Assembly: GCA_001414485.1 (NCBI GenBank)
Contig: LLEY01000054.1
Location: forward strand, 62,001 to 126,000
Direction of reading: 5' to 3'
From: Calycina herbarum
Taxonomy: Eukaryota > Ascomycota > Leotiomycetes > Helotiales > Pezizellaceae
DNA: 64,000 nt
Below are positions 12,962-25,169 of the stretch, piece by piece. A model generated the notes under the pieces. The model saw only the letters and a list, made by a program, of their open reading frames with translations, was not told the origin of the DNA and searched no databases. The first letter of the stretch is position 1. Every line of letters begins with the position of its first letter. A program made the translations under genes and the position numbers.

Positions 12962-13002
12962 TTATTAATCTTATTATCTTATTTAATATCTTTAATATAA
13001 GC
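12962..13002 (+). repeat. 41-bp fragment matching the gypsy LTR R/U5 region
   Basis: TTATTAATCTTATTATCTTA and the following 20 bases match the segment in the C 3' LTR (near 59,540) with one G-to-A difference, then similarity ends abruptly on both sides. It is probably the remnant of an older or truncated LTR. Confidence 0.5.
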
Positions 13003-14450
13003 TAGAGAGACATAGTTTCTTAAATATATCTTTTAATTTATTATTTAATACTATTATTATTTTCTTTTCTTTATTAAAATCTTCTTTTAGTATTTAATTA
13101 CTTTCTAAAGTATAACTATCTAAGGAGAAGCTTAGAGTCTTAGTTTTATAGATTATAAGTATTTAGTCTTAATATAGTAAATTCGTAATTCTAGGTTAAA
13201 AGAATAATATAAAATCAAAGGTATAAGTATAAAAAAAAGGTTTAACTTATATAATACCTTTTAAGAAAACTAGTAAGATGCTTTATAAAGAAGATAAATA
13301 TCTAAGATACTATTAGTAAAATATTTAAGAAAATTAGATTTAAGAACGACTTATATTTTAACCTAGTATTAACTAAGGGTTTCGTAATTCGAGGCTAGCT
13401 ATTTAAAAATTAATTAGTAAAGTAATTAAAAAAAATTATTAAATAGTAGAATAGCTTACTAACTAGGAGCCGGTAGTAGGAAACTCGTCTTTAGTAGCTA
13501 AGAGAATAACGAAAGTACTATTATATAGAATATTAGAATTCTTACTAAAGAGAGTCTTAGGAACTAGATAGCTGTCACGTTATATTAATTTAATCTTAAC
13601 TAAATCTTTATTAAAGACACTATTAAGGATTATAAGAACTTCTAAAGAAACGTTTATATAAAATAGTCTAAGAAGCTTATAAGTGTTATAAGCCTCCTTA
13701 GTAAGTCGTTAAACTATACTAAGAGCTTTACTAAAACTAGTAGCTTTGCTTTTATCGTTATAATAAAGCTCGGACTCGGGATTAATATTAGCTAAAGTAT
13801 AAACTTTAAATAACTAATAATTTTATTAAACGCTATATATATCCTTTACTAAACTATTACTATTATTAAGAAAGGTCTTAAAGTCTTTAGAGTTACTTTA
13901 TATAAGTTAGAATATAGATAATTAGTTAGAGGAAAGATATTAAGACTTACTTTACTACTATACTATATACTATAGAATTACTATTTAAATAGGTTATAAT
14001 ATAATAGGCTAAAATAGGAAATATATCCAGCTACAGAGCTTTAGAATAGACGAAGAATAAAGATTTCTCTATCTCTAAAATTAATAGAAGAACGGTTATA
14101 AGAATTTATAACGTTCGTAGCGTTTATAGCGTTTATAGTATCTATAGCGTTTCTAGACATATTAACTTGATTTTATAAGAAGGAATATATATAAAGAGGA
14201 AGGTAAGAAGTAAGAATAGACTTATATAGTTAGTATAAAGCTAAAAGTGAAGTTAAAGACAACTCTAGGAATTTGAAATTAGAGAGCTAATATCTAGTAG
14301 AGAGTTTATAGAGTTTAAAAATTTAGGTTTAGAATATAATAAAGTATAGATTAAAGATCTAGAGAATAGAATCTAGAGAATAGAATATAAAGTAACTTAC
14401 CTAGTTATTAGTTATAAAGAAAGAAGGTAAAGAAGTTAAATTATTAAAGA

Positions 14451-14555
14451 GTGATTTATAAATAGAAGATGAAATTTACTAAAAAGAGATTTATAAATAG
14501 AAGATGAAATTTACTAAAGAGAGATTTATAAACCGAAGATAGATTATACTAGTAC
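14451..14555 (+). repeat. 35-bp tandem repeat, about 2.7 copies
   Basis: Units beginning G(T/A)GATTTATAAA start at 14451, 14486 and 14521, a period of 35 bp. The first two are almost identical and the third diverges after about 15 bases. Confidence 0.8.
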
Positions 14556-17401
14556 TAGAGTATAGGCTATTAAAGAGTATAATATAAAGAGTATAATATA
14601 ATATTAGATATATACTTAAAAAGAAGAAGAGAATCGAAGTATTAATATATTATATTATTAAAAAGAAGAGGTTAAGAGAAAGCGAAAGCTATTAACTCTA
14701 GTAAAGTAGGATAAACAGCTACTTCTAAAGATAGTTTCTATCTAACGTATATTAAGGCTATAAAACAAATGTTTATTTAAGGAATTACCTATTTAGGAAG
14801 AAGGGAGTAGAGTATTAATAGATACTTTTAAAGTAATACTAAAATATCGAACCTTTATAAACTCTTAAGTTCTATCTTAGTCTTTTAATAATTATTATCT
14901 CTTATAGATACCTCTATAGAGGAGTAGTTCTTTTACCTTACGTAATTATAATATTTTAGGTTTGTAGCTATATATACTAGGTAGAGAAAATTATTTCTAA
15001 TATAGCTCTCTTATATTAAAAGTAGTCTTCTTTACTACGCTATCGCTACTACGCTACTACTACTACGCTTAATAAGAATTCGCTATCGTATCTTATTAAC
15101 TTTTTAAGTATACCTCTTATAAAAGAGTAGAATAGACTTAGGAAACGTCGATACTATACTCTCTATAAAAATAATAAAAAGCGGAAGATTAAGAGCCTAG
15201 AATAGAACCTCTAAAGAAGGATTAATAGACTAGATTAGTAGAGAAAAGAGATACCTCTAAAATAAGAAGATAAAAGAAGAAAGAGATATAGCTTCTACTA
15301 TTTATTCTTAAGCGTTATAAAATTTCTTTAAAAGCTCTAGAAATACTAGATAAGATATCTTAGACAACGAGTAAATTTACGTTTATAAGTAGCTAGTAAA
15401 GTAATTAAGCTCTATATACTATATCTTAAATCTTTCTCTCTAGTAAATATATCTAAGAAGGTGTTTCTATTACTTTTAAAGAGATATTCTCTAAGATAAA
15501 CTATAAAAGAAAGAACGTATAGAAAGTTTTAGTAGTATTATTCTAACCTAGCCTAGTAAATTAAGACGCCTTATATATAGTAAATCTTATACTACCTAGC
15601 GAATAGATATAGAAAATAATACTTCTAGTAGACTTTAAATATCTTACTATTACTAATAAAAAGACTACTATCTTAATCAGTCTAAATTTATACTAATATA
15701 GCGTTATATTTAACTTCTATCTTAATAAGTATAACAGCTCTCTACAAATACACCAAAAGAGATACTTACAGAATAGTACCTATATTCGAAGAAAACTAAA
15801 CTAAAGAGAGAAGAGGAGAGTTAGTACGCTCTATCTCTATTTATATACACTAAGCGAGACTTCGGTAGAACCTCGGCCCGTGATCCAGTCGTATATGACT
15901 AGGACTGTTATAATAAGACTAGTAACCTTATCTATCTTATATTAGAGATTGAATTCTTAAAAGTATAGTTTTTTACTTCGCTTATCTCTTATAACTTTAA
16001 AGTTTTTAAAGACTAGAGGGAATTCGATATTATAAATCAAGAATAAATCTTTTCTAATAATATTAAGAAATTTAAAAAACTTATCTATATTATTTAGAAA
16101 TCTAAAGATATAATTTAGATTCTAATAAGTGTCTTATATATAACTTATATAGTAAGAAATAGAATACTATATAGTTCTATTTTTAAGATTATAAAGAATA
16201 TCTATCTTATTACCTAAGGCCTCTCTAGTCTATTTATAGTCTTAGATAATAAGTAGAAAGCGTATCTTATTATAAGGTTTAAAGTCGTAGTCGAAAGAGC
16301 TTTTAGAGATTAGAAATCTTTAGTAAACTTAGTAATAGTATTTATCGACGAACACTTCTAGAAGCTAGTCTATAATAATATAAGACGCTTTAATAAGATT
16401 TTAGATTTAATAGAAGCTGCTATTATAGCCGGGTCTTAGAAGGTACTAATAGAATATCTCTATAGTATTATCTTAAACAACGTTAAAGAAGTAACTAGCT
16501 ACTTCTTCTTAGTATATATTAAGATGTTAGTCGAGGGTCTTATATAATAGAAGAGAAGTACTAAAGAACCTTCTCTAAGGAATTATAAGTAAGCCTAATT
16601 TCCCTACTCTAATTACTAAACGTAAGCTAATCTAAAGCCTAGTTAATATAGAGTAGTTTACAACGTAGGCGTACTTGATACTTTAAGTAATCGGTTTCTC
16701 TCTCTTCTTCTAAATTCTTTATATTTAAATTATAGAATAGAATAAAGTATCTATAGAAGACTAGAACTAAAAAAGAGAGAGACCGGGAGTTATTTTATAC
16801 GTTCTATAGTAAGTAGTAGCTTAATAAAAATTCTACCGCTTCTATATAAATAGATTATCTAACTAATTAAAGAATAGTATTAAGCTAGCTTTATATAATT
16901 ACGTTTAATATAAACGATATAATTTTTTCCTTCTATATATATCCTTTATATATAGCTATCTTTACTACTTTAAATTACTTCTTCTTATTATCTACTTCTT
17001 TTTAAAGTAAATAATATTAACTATAATAAAATGTTTTTATATTTAAAACTAGGTATAGATTTAAAACTAGATAAAGAAGTTAGTAGAGATAAGAGTATTA
17101 TATAGAGATAGTTTTATTATATATAGTTATAGTTTTATATAAGAGTAAATCCCTCTATAATATAAATCTTAAGCTATACTAACTTCTATTTAACACGTTT
17201 ATAGAATAGTCTAGAGCGAAGTTAGTAAGATTAAGCTTTGTTTAGAGGTAAATTATAACTATAAACGCTACTAAGATTATAAAGAGGAGTCTTATAAGGT
17301 TAACTAATCTTTTGTTATTTCTCGTTAATAAATAAAGAGAGTAATAGAGAGTAATAAGAGTAATAAGAGTAATAAAGGTAATAATTATTAGAGGTTATAC
17401 C

Positions 17402-17650
17402 TGTGAAGTAGTCTTAGTTGCCTAGCGATAGGTAGTAGTATAGCAGTGGTATAGCAGTGGTAATAGCAGTAGTATAGCGGTGGCAATCTACGTAATACTT
17501 ATGACGTAACACGTAATACTTATAGAGGACACGTAGCCACTTCTGTAGTATATAGAGAGAGTCGGGACTCTGGTTTAGAACAGCAGTTATTCGTTCTTAT
17601 ACAAAGTCTACCTCTATAGTTCAATTCACGAGTATTTACTATATACTCTG
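17402..17650 (+). repeat. Candidate solo LTR or retroelement promoter with short tandem repeats
   Basis: A patch of higher GC than its surroundings. It begins TGTGAAGTAGTC, has four copies of an 11-13 bp TAGCAGTGGTA-like unit (about 17,437-17,482), a TATA-like TAGTATATAGAG (about 17,548), and ends near TTTACTATATACTC. Flanking ATACC and ATACT could be a target duplication with one C-to-T change. I found no second copy in the window, so the call rests on LTR-like architecture alone. Confidence 0.3.
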
Positions 17651-18779
17651 ATAATAATTATAGTACTAGATAATATTCTAGATACGTTAGATAAATACTA
17701 GAGATACTAGATATAGATAAGATACTACTATTTAGTATATATAGACGTATACTATATAATTAAGATAACTTTAAATACTTATTCCTTAAAAACGATTAAT
17801 TAGGTTATTATTTTAATATTATAACTTTTAATATTAGGTATTAATATCTTATAACTAGGTAAGTAAGATATATAACTTTTAAACTATATAGATATAATTT
17901 AATACTCTATAGTAATTTTACCTCCGTAGTTTAGATTTTAAACTAGAACTTACTATATCATAAATAATATATACTAAAACTCTATATATTTATAAGTATT
18001 CTCTAACTAGCTTTAATTTACTAGATTTAATATAATCTATAGACTTTGCCTAGCCTCGTACTCTAATATTTTAATACTCTTATTACTCTAATAAGTACTA
18101 TACGAGTCTAAAAAGCTTAGCTAGGTATTACTAAAAGAGAGAGAATACTTTATACTAAGAAGTTATTAAAGCTACTAGTATAATATATTATAGATTCTAT
18201 AAGAATAATTTTAAGAGATCGTATAAATAAAGTCGATATAAAAGCTTTTATACTAAGTAAGAAGCTAGCTCTAGGAGTAGTAAAAGCGACTAAGTTAAGA
18301 ATATTCTTAGTAGCGAATAAGTAGAGATATCTATACTAGTTAGAGAAGATATCTATTAACATCTCTCTAATAATAATATAGGGTCTAACCTATTCTATAA
18401 ACGCTCTAGTATATTACTTAAAGTAATATTTAACGAGAGTATATATCTATAGTATATAGTACTATATAATTAGAAGATGTTTATAGTACTTAATTATTAT
18501 TTTAGAAGAGTATAGTATCGATTTATAATATTAATTTATATAGCCTTAGACTTCTTTATATAAGGAATAAACTCAACTAATTTAAGCTATAGCTAATATA
18601 TATATAAATTATAGTATATAAGTTATTATTACTAGAGATCTAATAAGATAATAAGTACGATACTAATATATAGAATGTTAATTTAGATAGAAGCGAATAT
18701 AAATATAATAGATGAAATTAAGAAGTAAGATTTTTAAGCCTCGAATATTTATATATATTTATTAATCCTAGCTATTAGT

Positions 18780-19420
18780 ACTTCTATTTATATAATAACT
18801 AACTTAGCTTTAGCTAAGAGATACCGAGATCTAAATTCGCTAGCTCTTATTAATATAGAACTTCTCTATTATATAAGCAGCTATAAGCTTATTAAATATT
18901 ACTAATCTAGCTCTAATCTTATAATATTTTATAAAACTCTTCTTAAAATTAATCTAGGAAATACTAGTCTATAGAAACATCTCTATTTCTTATAAAGTCT
19001 TAGATCTCTTATAAAGTTAATTAATAAGCCGGATTCGCGTAGCTAAACTGCTCTTATATAGGCTGTCGAATATAGTATAGCTGATAGTATTCGAATACTA
19101 TTAAGCTTTAACGTTAACGTATATTAATATCGATAGTCTTCTCTAAGCTAATTACTACTACTATATTATATTATTACTAGGCCGCCGCCGCTGTTAATAT
19201 TAGAGCTCTTCGAAGTAGTTAAGATCTTACTAGCTATAGAGATCGATATTAATATAAGAGATAACGAGGGTTAGTCGGCTTAGTATATAGTAGTATCTTA
19301 GAGATCTTATAATATCCTAGATAAGATTATATATACTTATAGTACTTATATAGAATTAGATTCCTATATAAAGAATAAGTATTAGTATATAAACTATTAT
19401 AAGACGAAGATTTCTATTAG
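18780..19420 (+). pseudogene. RIP-degraded ankyrin-repeat protein relic
   Basis: In one + strand frame, 19,021-19,125 reads NKPDSRS*TALI*AVEY, then ADSIRILLSFNVNV, the ankyrin consensus of a D-x-x-G-x-T-A-L turn followed by helices and LL-x-x-(G/N)-A-x-V. About 60 bases on, 19,182-19,300 reads ELFEVVKILLAIEIDINIRDNEG*SA, a second repeat. Only TAG/TAA stops break the frame. Ankyrin repeats mediate protein binding and are common in fungal NLR-like and effector-like host genes. No transposon family here carries them, so this looks like a host gene swept into the RIP block. The limits of the gene are not determinable; about 18,300-18,780 and 19,420-20,000 may belong to it. Confidence 0.5.
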
Positions 19421-20571
19421 AAGCTTTTACTAAATTAGTATATTAAATACTAGTAGTATAATTCTAATATTATATTATTCTACTAGACTTAATTTATAAA
19501 AGCTATAGTTAATACCTCTATATATAAGAGAACTAATAATCTACGCTATCTATTTAGACTTATATAGAATATAGTCTATCTTTGAAGTAGAACCTTTTAC
19601 TAAAAGGCTTACTTATTCGCTATCTAATTTATATAGAATATTATTCTAATAACTAATAAGAGCGATATAATAATACTTTATATTATTAAGTATCTCTGTC
19701 TTACCTAAGTCTACTCTAAATTTATATATAATTATAAGCTCTTCCGATTCCTCGAGAAACGTTATAATACTCTTATTCGATTATATAGTATTATTAAGAA
19801 TAGAGTTCAGCTCTTAAACACGGCCTATTAGTCTTCTTAAAACTAGTATAGATTCTAAGACTTATAGATAGATTTCGCTATAATAGTATTAAGAACGTAA
19901 TAAAGAATTATAACTAAGCTATAAGAATTATTAATTATCTACTTTAGAAAGGTGATTTTATCTAAGATAATAATTTCTCTCTTAGCTTCAGCTCTCGCTT
20001 TTAGCTACTTATTATCTTATAACTCTAGGAATATAATAATAAGTACTAGAGTAGACTACGATAACTTCTCTTTATAGTCTAAGACGTTATCGAAGTAGAA
20101 ATTTCCCTAGATATCTAGATAATATATTAATTTTATAAGAATTTAAGAGTCTAACTCGATTAAGTTAAAACGTTTAATATACTCTATTACTTAAGAGAAT
20201 AATAAAGAAGATAGATATAAATTAAACTAGTACTCGGGTTTATTAAGATTATAATACCTATAAAATTATATAATATCTTAGTAAGACAGAGTACGCTAAA
20301 TAATAACTAGGTTAAAGAAAACATTATTATCGTATTATAACTAACTAAGTTCCTAATCGATTAATTAGTTTTAAGTATATATACTCTATCTAAAATCGTA
20401 TTATATAAAGCGAGTAAATTAAATCAGTTAGCTAAATCACTATACCTTAGATAGAATACATCTGTCTCTAAATTTTAAGCTATTAGCCTACTAATCTCTT
20501 ATTATCTAATATTAACTATTAATATCGTACTTTACTTATAATTGTCTACGCTTTTTATAAATCTACTATCT
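19420..20571. other. AT-rich relic DNA, coding-like, interrupted by gypsy E
   Basis: The + strand can be read for hundreds of bases in a frame whose only stops are TAA/TAG. It appears to continue beyond the E insertion at 41,052. If RIP changes were undone the segment would be Pro/Thr-rich. I recognise no domain. It ends with TATCT (20567-20571), the left copy of the E target duplication. Confidence 0.4.
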
Positions 20572-21018
20572 TATAACGAAACTTAAACGAACTAAACAAA
20601 GATAACTAAGTCTCGAAGATTAGTATATAGGTAAGAGGTTTAGATACGCCGGGTTATTTACTTAGAAGTGAACTCGTTACTTGTATTAAAGATGTTAAAT
20701 AAGATAATAAGATTAATAACTAAAGTTAAGTACGAAGCTCCTATCTAGGTAGTAGACGTACTAGTATATATAGAACCCTTTATACTATCTAGATCCCTAT
20801 ATAAGCCTAGATCCCTAGATCTCTTTAGATCCCTTATAGGATCTAACGGGATCTATTACGTAACCTCTAATAGTTATCTAATAGTAAGATCCTAGAATAC
20901 CTAAATGTCTTTATATTACTAATTCTCTTTTATACTACCTTCTATTTCCTAGATCTCGTGCCTTATCCTATTAGAGCGCTGTCTAGACTACTTACTACGT
21001 ATAACGTGATTCGTAACA
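20572..21018 (-). repeat. Element E 3' LTR
   Basis: 447 bp, beginning TATAACGAAACTTAAACGAA and ending GTGATTCGTAACA. It is followed on the + strand by CTATCCCCTTCTTAG, which on the minus strand is the polypurine tract. Confidence 0.9.
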
Positions 21019-23648
21019 CTATCCCCTTCTTAGCCTAGCGTGCCCTTACGCTTAAGTATAAGCTAAGGAACTTAGTTAAGGTATTAGCAGCATCCTTTCC
21101 TTTCTATTATATCCTACCTTATATAGAAGAAGAAAGAAGAACGTATACTTCTTATAAAAAGTATTAAAATAGTTTATAACGAAATATTACTATACTCTTA
21201 CTATGCTTCCTAAAAGCGTAGATGTTTTATAGATTCCTTCTAATCTTCTCGATATTCTAAATACGTTTAGTTAAAGCTGAAATATAACAGAACCGACGAC
21301 GCCTAGGAGAAGAACGTTCCTTATACTAGCGACTAGGCTTCTATTAAAAAATAAGAGAAGAAGCTAGATAGAGAGGAGGAGGAAGCAATAGTAAGGATTC
21401 TACGATTACGAAAGCAGAAGGCCTTTCTAAAAGAAAAGCAGCGTAAAATGTCTTATTAAAGGCTTCGTTTTCTTAACAAACTTGACACTACTAAGGAGGT
21501 AGAAAAGAAAGAGAAAGAGGAGAAAGAGAGAGAAGAAAAAGAATAGTAGAAGGCAGAGGTCGCCTACCTAGCAGCCCTGCCTATTCCTGTCGGTTCCTAA
21601 TCTAAGATAAGTCTTAACCTAGCCTTTCTTAAGGCTTTTCCTTTAGACTATAAGATATAGGTAAACCTAGGTTTTATTAATAGAATTCCTAAAGTTCTAC
21701 TAAGCAATAGTTAAGATTACTTCTTAGTTCCTAAGTGTTTTCTAAATATAGGTAATCTAACTATTTAATTAAGTACTTAACTTATCCTCTAATAAGCCTA
21801 TAGTTAAGAATCCTCTTAACTTTATACTTAGTATTTAGGTTTACTAGTTAAATTTCTATAAGTAGAGCTAGTAGTGCTCCTAGTAGTACTAGTTCGAGTA
21901 AGGATATATAGAATACTAGATAGATGTTTATTATCTTTAGTAGTACTAATTTATAATTCAAAGGTCTCTTAACACGTTTGATTTTAAATAGTCTAAGTTT
22001 TTTATAATCTAGTTTATTACTTAGTCTTTTTATATTAATATTTTTTTATACTAGATAGACTTTATCTCCCTCTTTTAGCGTTAGCTTCTAACTATGTTAT
22101 TTATTATAGTAGTATACGTTCCTTTTAATAATAAACTATAATTCCTCTATAAGTTTCTTATATAACCTCTTAATTTTTAAGACCTAAATATAAGCAAGTT
22201 GATTATTAATAGTCGTAGATAGTAGTTCTTAGTATACTAATAATTTATATCTAAAGTTAGTATAGAATAGTATAATAAGTATTATTTCTATTACTAAACT
22301 ATTATAAGTAAACTATACTAGGGGTAGCAGTTCTACCTAGTTATCTTACTAGTAGTTTATATAATAATAAAAGTATATTTTAACTACTTAATTTATCTGT
22401 TCGTTTCCTCTATTTATTTAAGAGTGAAAAGCTATAGAGAGCTTTCTTTTTATACCTAATCGTTTTATAAGAGTAATCTAAAATTTCAAGGTAAAGAGCT
22501 TATCTCTATCTAAGAGTATTTCTTTAGATAGTCTATATCTTAAGACTACTTCTCTAAGGAATACGAATACTAATTCCTTAGCTATACTTAACTCTATATA
22601 AGCTATTAAAATTATATACTTTATAAGTCGTTCTATAATAACTAGGATCGTGTTATACTTAACTTATATTATTAGATCTTTAGATTTTAGTAATTTAATA
22701 ATAAAATCTATAGATATTAATTTCTAAGGTACCTATAGTATTAGAGTAGTGTTTATCTATCTATAAGAAGCGTAGTAGAAAGCCTTATTCCTAGTATAGG
22801 TATTATATTCTACTATTACTTTCTTAACTATCGTAGATAATCGATTAATATAGTAGTATTATCTTATTCTCTAGAGAGTTCTACGAATTCCTTAGTAACT
22901 ATAAGTAGGCATAGTATAGTATTCTTATATAAATTCTTTTATATATAAGCTAAGAACCTATAATTTTCTTTTTATATACTAGTTATAACCTTTATATATA
23001 TTCTAAATTTTATCTATCTAGATGTTGTTTATTACTACTATCTAATATATAGTAGGTACTAAGTCTCTATTCTTAAGAGTTTTTAAGATTATAATCTTTT
23101 TATACTCTTTGTTTCTCTTATATCTAGGTTTCTAGCTAAGAGTATTAGCTCGAGTATTTAATATTCCCTTTATATACTAAATAATAATATCAAATCCTTC
23201 TAATATCTCTAACTATCTAGCTAATCGTCTAGTTATAAGTTCCTTAGTTATCGTAAACGTTCTAAGGTTCTTATAGTCAGATAAAACCGTAACCTAGTAT
23301 TTTACTAACTATAAATAGATTCTCTAGTATTCTAAAGCTAATACTATAGTAAGTAATTCTTTATTAAAGATACTATAGTTTTATTATATTAAGTTAAATA
23401 TTTTAGAATAATATATAATAAGTATAAGTTTTCTCTTATTATTTAGTTATAAGTAAATCGTATCTACTACTATATCTAAGGCGTCTATTTCGATTATACT
23501 AGGTTTATCTATATCGAAATCGTATAGAATAGGTTTTTCTATAAACTTTGCTTTAATTTTCTAAAAAGCGTCCTTTATTTATTTATTCTATATAAACTTA
23601 ATAGCTTTCTTAACTAGTACTAACATTAGTTTAGTAATCTTTATATAG
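21019..23648 (-). pseudogene. Element E pol 3' part (RNase H, integrase, chromodomain relic)
   Basis: Collinear with 25,170-27,820 of element B. The minus-strand frame holds the integrase core and a C-terminal chromodomain relic in about 21,700-21,900. TAA/TAG stops are throughout. The sequence breaks at 23,648 in the RT/RNase H connection region, where element D inserted; it resumes at 36,852. Confidence 0.75.
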
Positions 23649-23977
23649 TGTGACAAACCTAATCTGCTAGCTCTCTGGTAGTTATCCTTACCTGTAGTAT
23701 ACACAGGTGTAGCGGATAATTAGAGAAGTAAGAGGTGGTGTAATTAAAGATCTAAAGCTACAGAAGAGAAGAGAAGGAAAGAGGAGACTTCTAGAGGTCC
23801 TATAATATAAAGATAGCCAAGGAATCGATAAGTTATAAGAATGTCGATTCGTTTATAGAAATGGTTCCTAGCCTAGGTAGGAATGGTTCTAGGCTAGGCC
23901 AGGAATAGCAGGCTTTATAGACGCCGGTGAGCAGCCGTACGCGAGTCACGTGCTCGGCGGTGGCCAGGTCTGTAACA
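23649..23977 (-). repeat. Element D 3' LTR
   Basis: 329 bp. In element sense it starts TGTTACAGACCTGGCC and ends GGTTTGTCACA, giving TG...CA termini. Next to its start lies a polypurine tract of eight G residues. Confidence 0.9.
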
Positions 23978-23979
23978 TT

Positions 23980-23993
23980 ACCCCCCCCTTTGA
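23980..23993 (-). promoter_or_regulatory. Polypurine tract of element D
   Basis: The minus strand reads AAAGGGGGGGGTAA directly before the 3' LTR. This is the expected plus-strand primer for reverse transcription. Confidence 0.75.
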
Positions 23994-24734
23994 GTAGAGC
24001 TCGCTCGCGAGCTCTGAACCTACTACTCTACAGGTAATTTATCCTCGTTCTTATAATATTCCGGCTCGTCTATACTATCTTCCTAGCTCTATAACTATTC
24101 TACTAAGTACCTAGGAGGCCCTGGGAGAGAAGGATTTAAAGCGTGAAACTCTTAAAGCTTATATAAGTAGCCTATAAAGTCAGAAGCTGGGTACTAGGCT
24201 AGGTCTGGCTCGCTTTGTATCTATTGAACCCGGTATTATAATTTTCTATAATAGCCTCTAGAGGCTAGTACTTGGTCTATATCCTATTTGTTATACCTGT
24301 TAACTATAATAGGCAGTCCTGGTTCCTATAGCTGGCCTGGTAGCGGATCGTTAGGAGCTTTGCGAAGCTTGTCTATAGAGATTATAAGCTATATTTTAAT
24401 TATCAGAGGCAGGTTGACCTAGAAAGCGTTTCTAACCTTTTCTAGGACTGTATATAGACTAGCTATCTACTGGTCGAGCTTACGGCTTAGGCGGTCTATA
24501 TTCCACGTCTTTGTCGATATATAGACCTTGTCGCCTATAGCAAAGTCTACTGGTCGCCGGTGCTTGTTTGCTTGCTTACGCTGGCGTTCCTAAGTAGCCT
24601 CGATTCCCTTACGGGCGGTTTCCTAGGCGCTGTATATACGGGTTACGTACGCAACTGCTTCGTCTTATAAAAGCTGTTTACAGACGCTTATTAGCTCTTC
24701 TAGGCTCTAGCGGACCTAATCAAAGCTGGTACGT
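23990..24734 (-). pseudogene. Element D integrase C-terminus and chromodomain
   Basis: The minus-strand frame reads KHRRPVDFAIGDKVYIST (GPY/F-like integrase tail, about 24,530) and DKLRKAPNDPLPGQ. A chromodomain-like stretch follows (DIDQVLASRGYYRKLQYRVQ, SEPDLAxYPASDFIGYL, ending PGPPRYLVE, about 24,110-24,290). Few stops are present, mostly TAG where Trp or Gln is expected. Chromodomains of this class target integration to heterochromatin. The reading frame breaks at 24,734, where element B is inserted, and continues at 32,009. Confidence 0.75.
23997..24014. repeat. Perfect inverted repeat beside the element D polypurine tract
   Basis: GAGCTCGC-TC-GCGAGCTC, an 8-bp arm palindrome with a 2-base loop, 19 bases inside the 3' LTR. 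It is GC-rich and unmutated in a mutated setting. It lies just after the chromodomain reading frame. Confidence 0.8.
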
Positions 24735-25169
24735 TGTAACGAAACTCAAACGAACTAAACAAAGATAACTAAGTCTCGAAGGTTGGTATACAGGTAAGAA
24801 GTACAGATGCGCCGGGTTGTTTACTTAGAAGTGAACTCGTTACTTGTATCAAAGATGTTAAATAAGATGATAAGATTAATAACTAAAGTTAAGCACGAAG
24901 CTCCTATCTAATAGCAGACGTGCCAGTCTTATATAGGTACTTCCTTCCTCGTGCTAGCCTGCTAGCTTGGTCGCTCCGTCGCTGCTAGACTGCTAGACCT
25001 GTCGCCCTGTCTAGCGAACTCTTATTATATGATTATAACTAAAAGAAATCCCTAGATCGCTTAGCTAACCTAACCGATCCCTATCTACTATAAGAGTATT
25101 CCGATAGTGCTTAACCTGTCAGGACGCCGCCTGGTCTTTACTTATCACGTGTATACGTGATTCGTGACA
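24735..25169 (-). repeat. Element B 3' LTR
   Basis: 435 bp from TGTAACGAAACTCAAACG to GATTCGTGACA; both TG and CA termini are unmutated in this copy. Adjoining CTATCCCCTTCTTAG is the complement of the polypurine tract AAGAAGGGGATAG. Confidence 0.92.

Larger units (their letters stand above)
12485..17400. other. AT-rich RIP-degraded DNA with unassigned coding-like stretches
   Basis: No known domain was identified. Several + strand stretches (about 14,560-15,060 and 15,830-16,800) run as one frame broken only by TAA/TAG, and would read as ordinary protein if RIP were reversed. Because TGA is depleted everywhere here, this alone does not prove coding origin. The stretch also contains a 41-bp gypsy LTR fragment (12,962-13,002) and a 35-bp tandem repeat (14,451-14,555). 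Confidence 0.5.

Noticed and set aside
14451..14555. CRISPR-like direct repeats
   Set aside because: The 35-bp units are contiguous with no spacers, and the sequence is fungal; this is a tandem repeat.
15830..16800. RNA helicase or telomere-linked helicase relic
   Set aside because: I looked for ATP-binding and DEAD-type motifs in the + strand frames and saw none; the long frame alone is weak evidence in TGA-depleted DNA.
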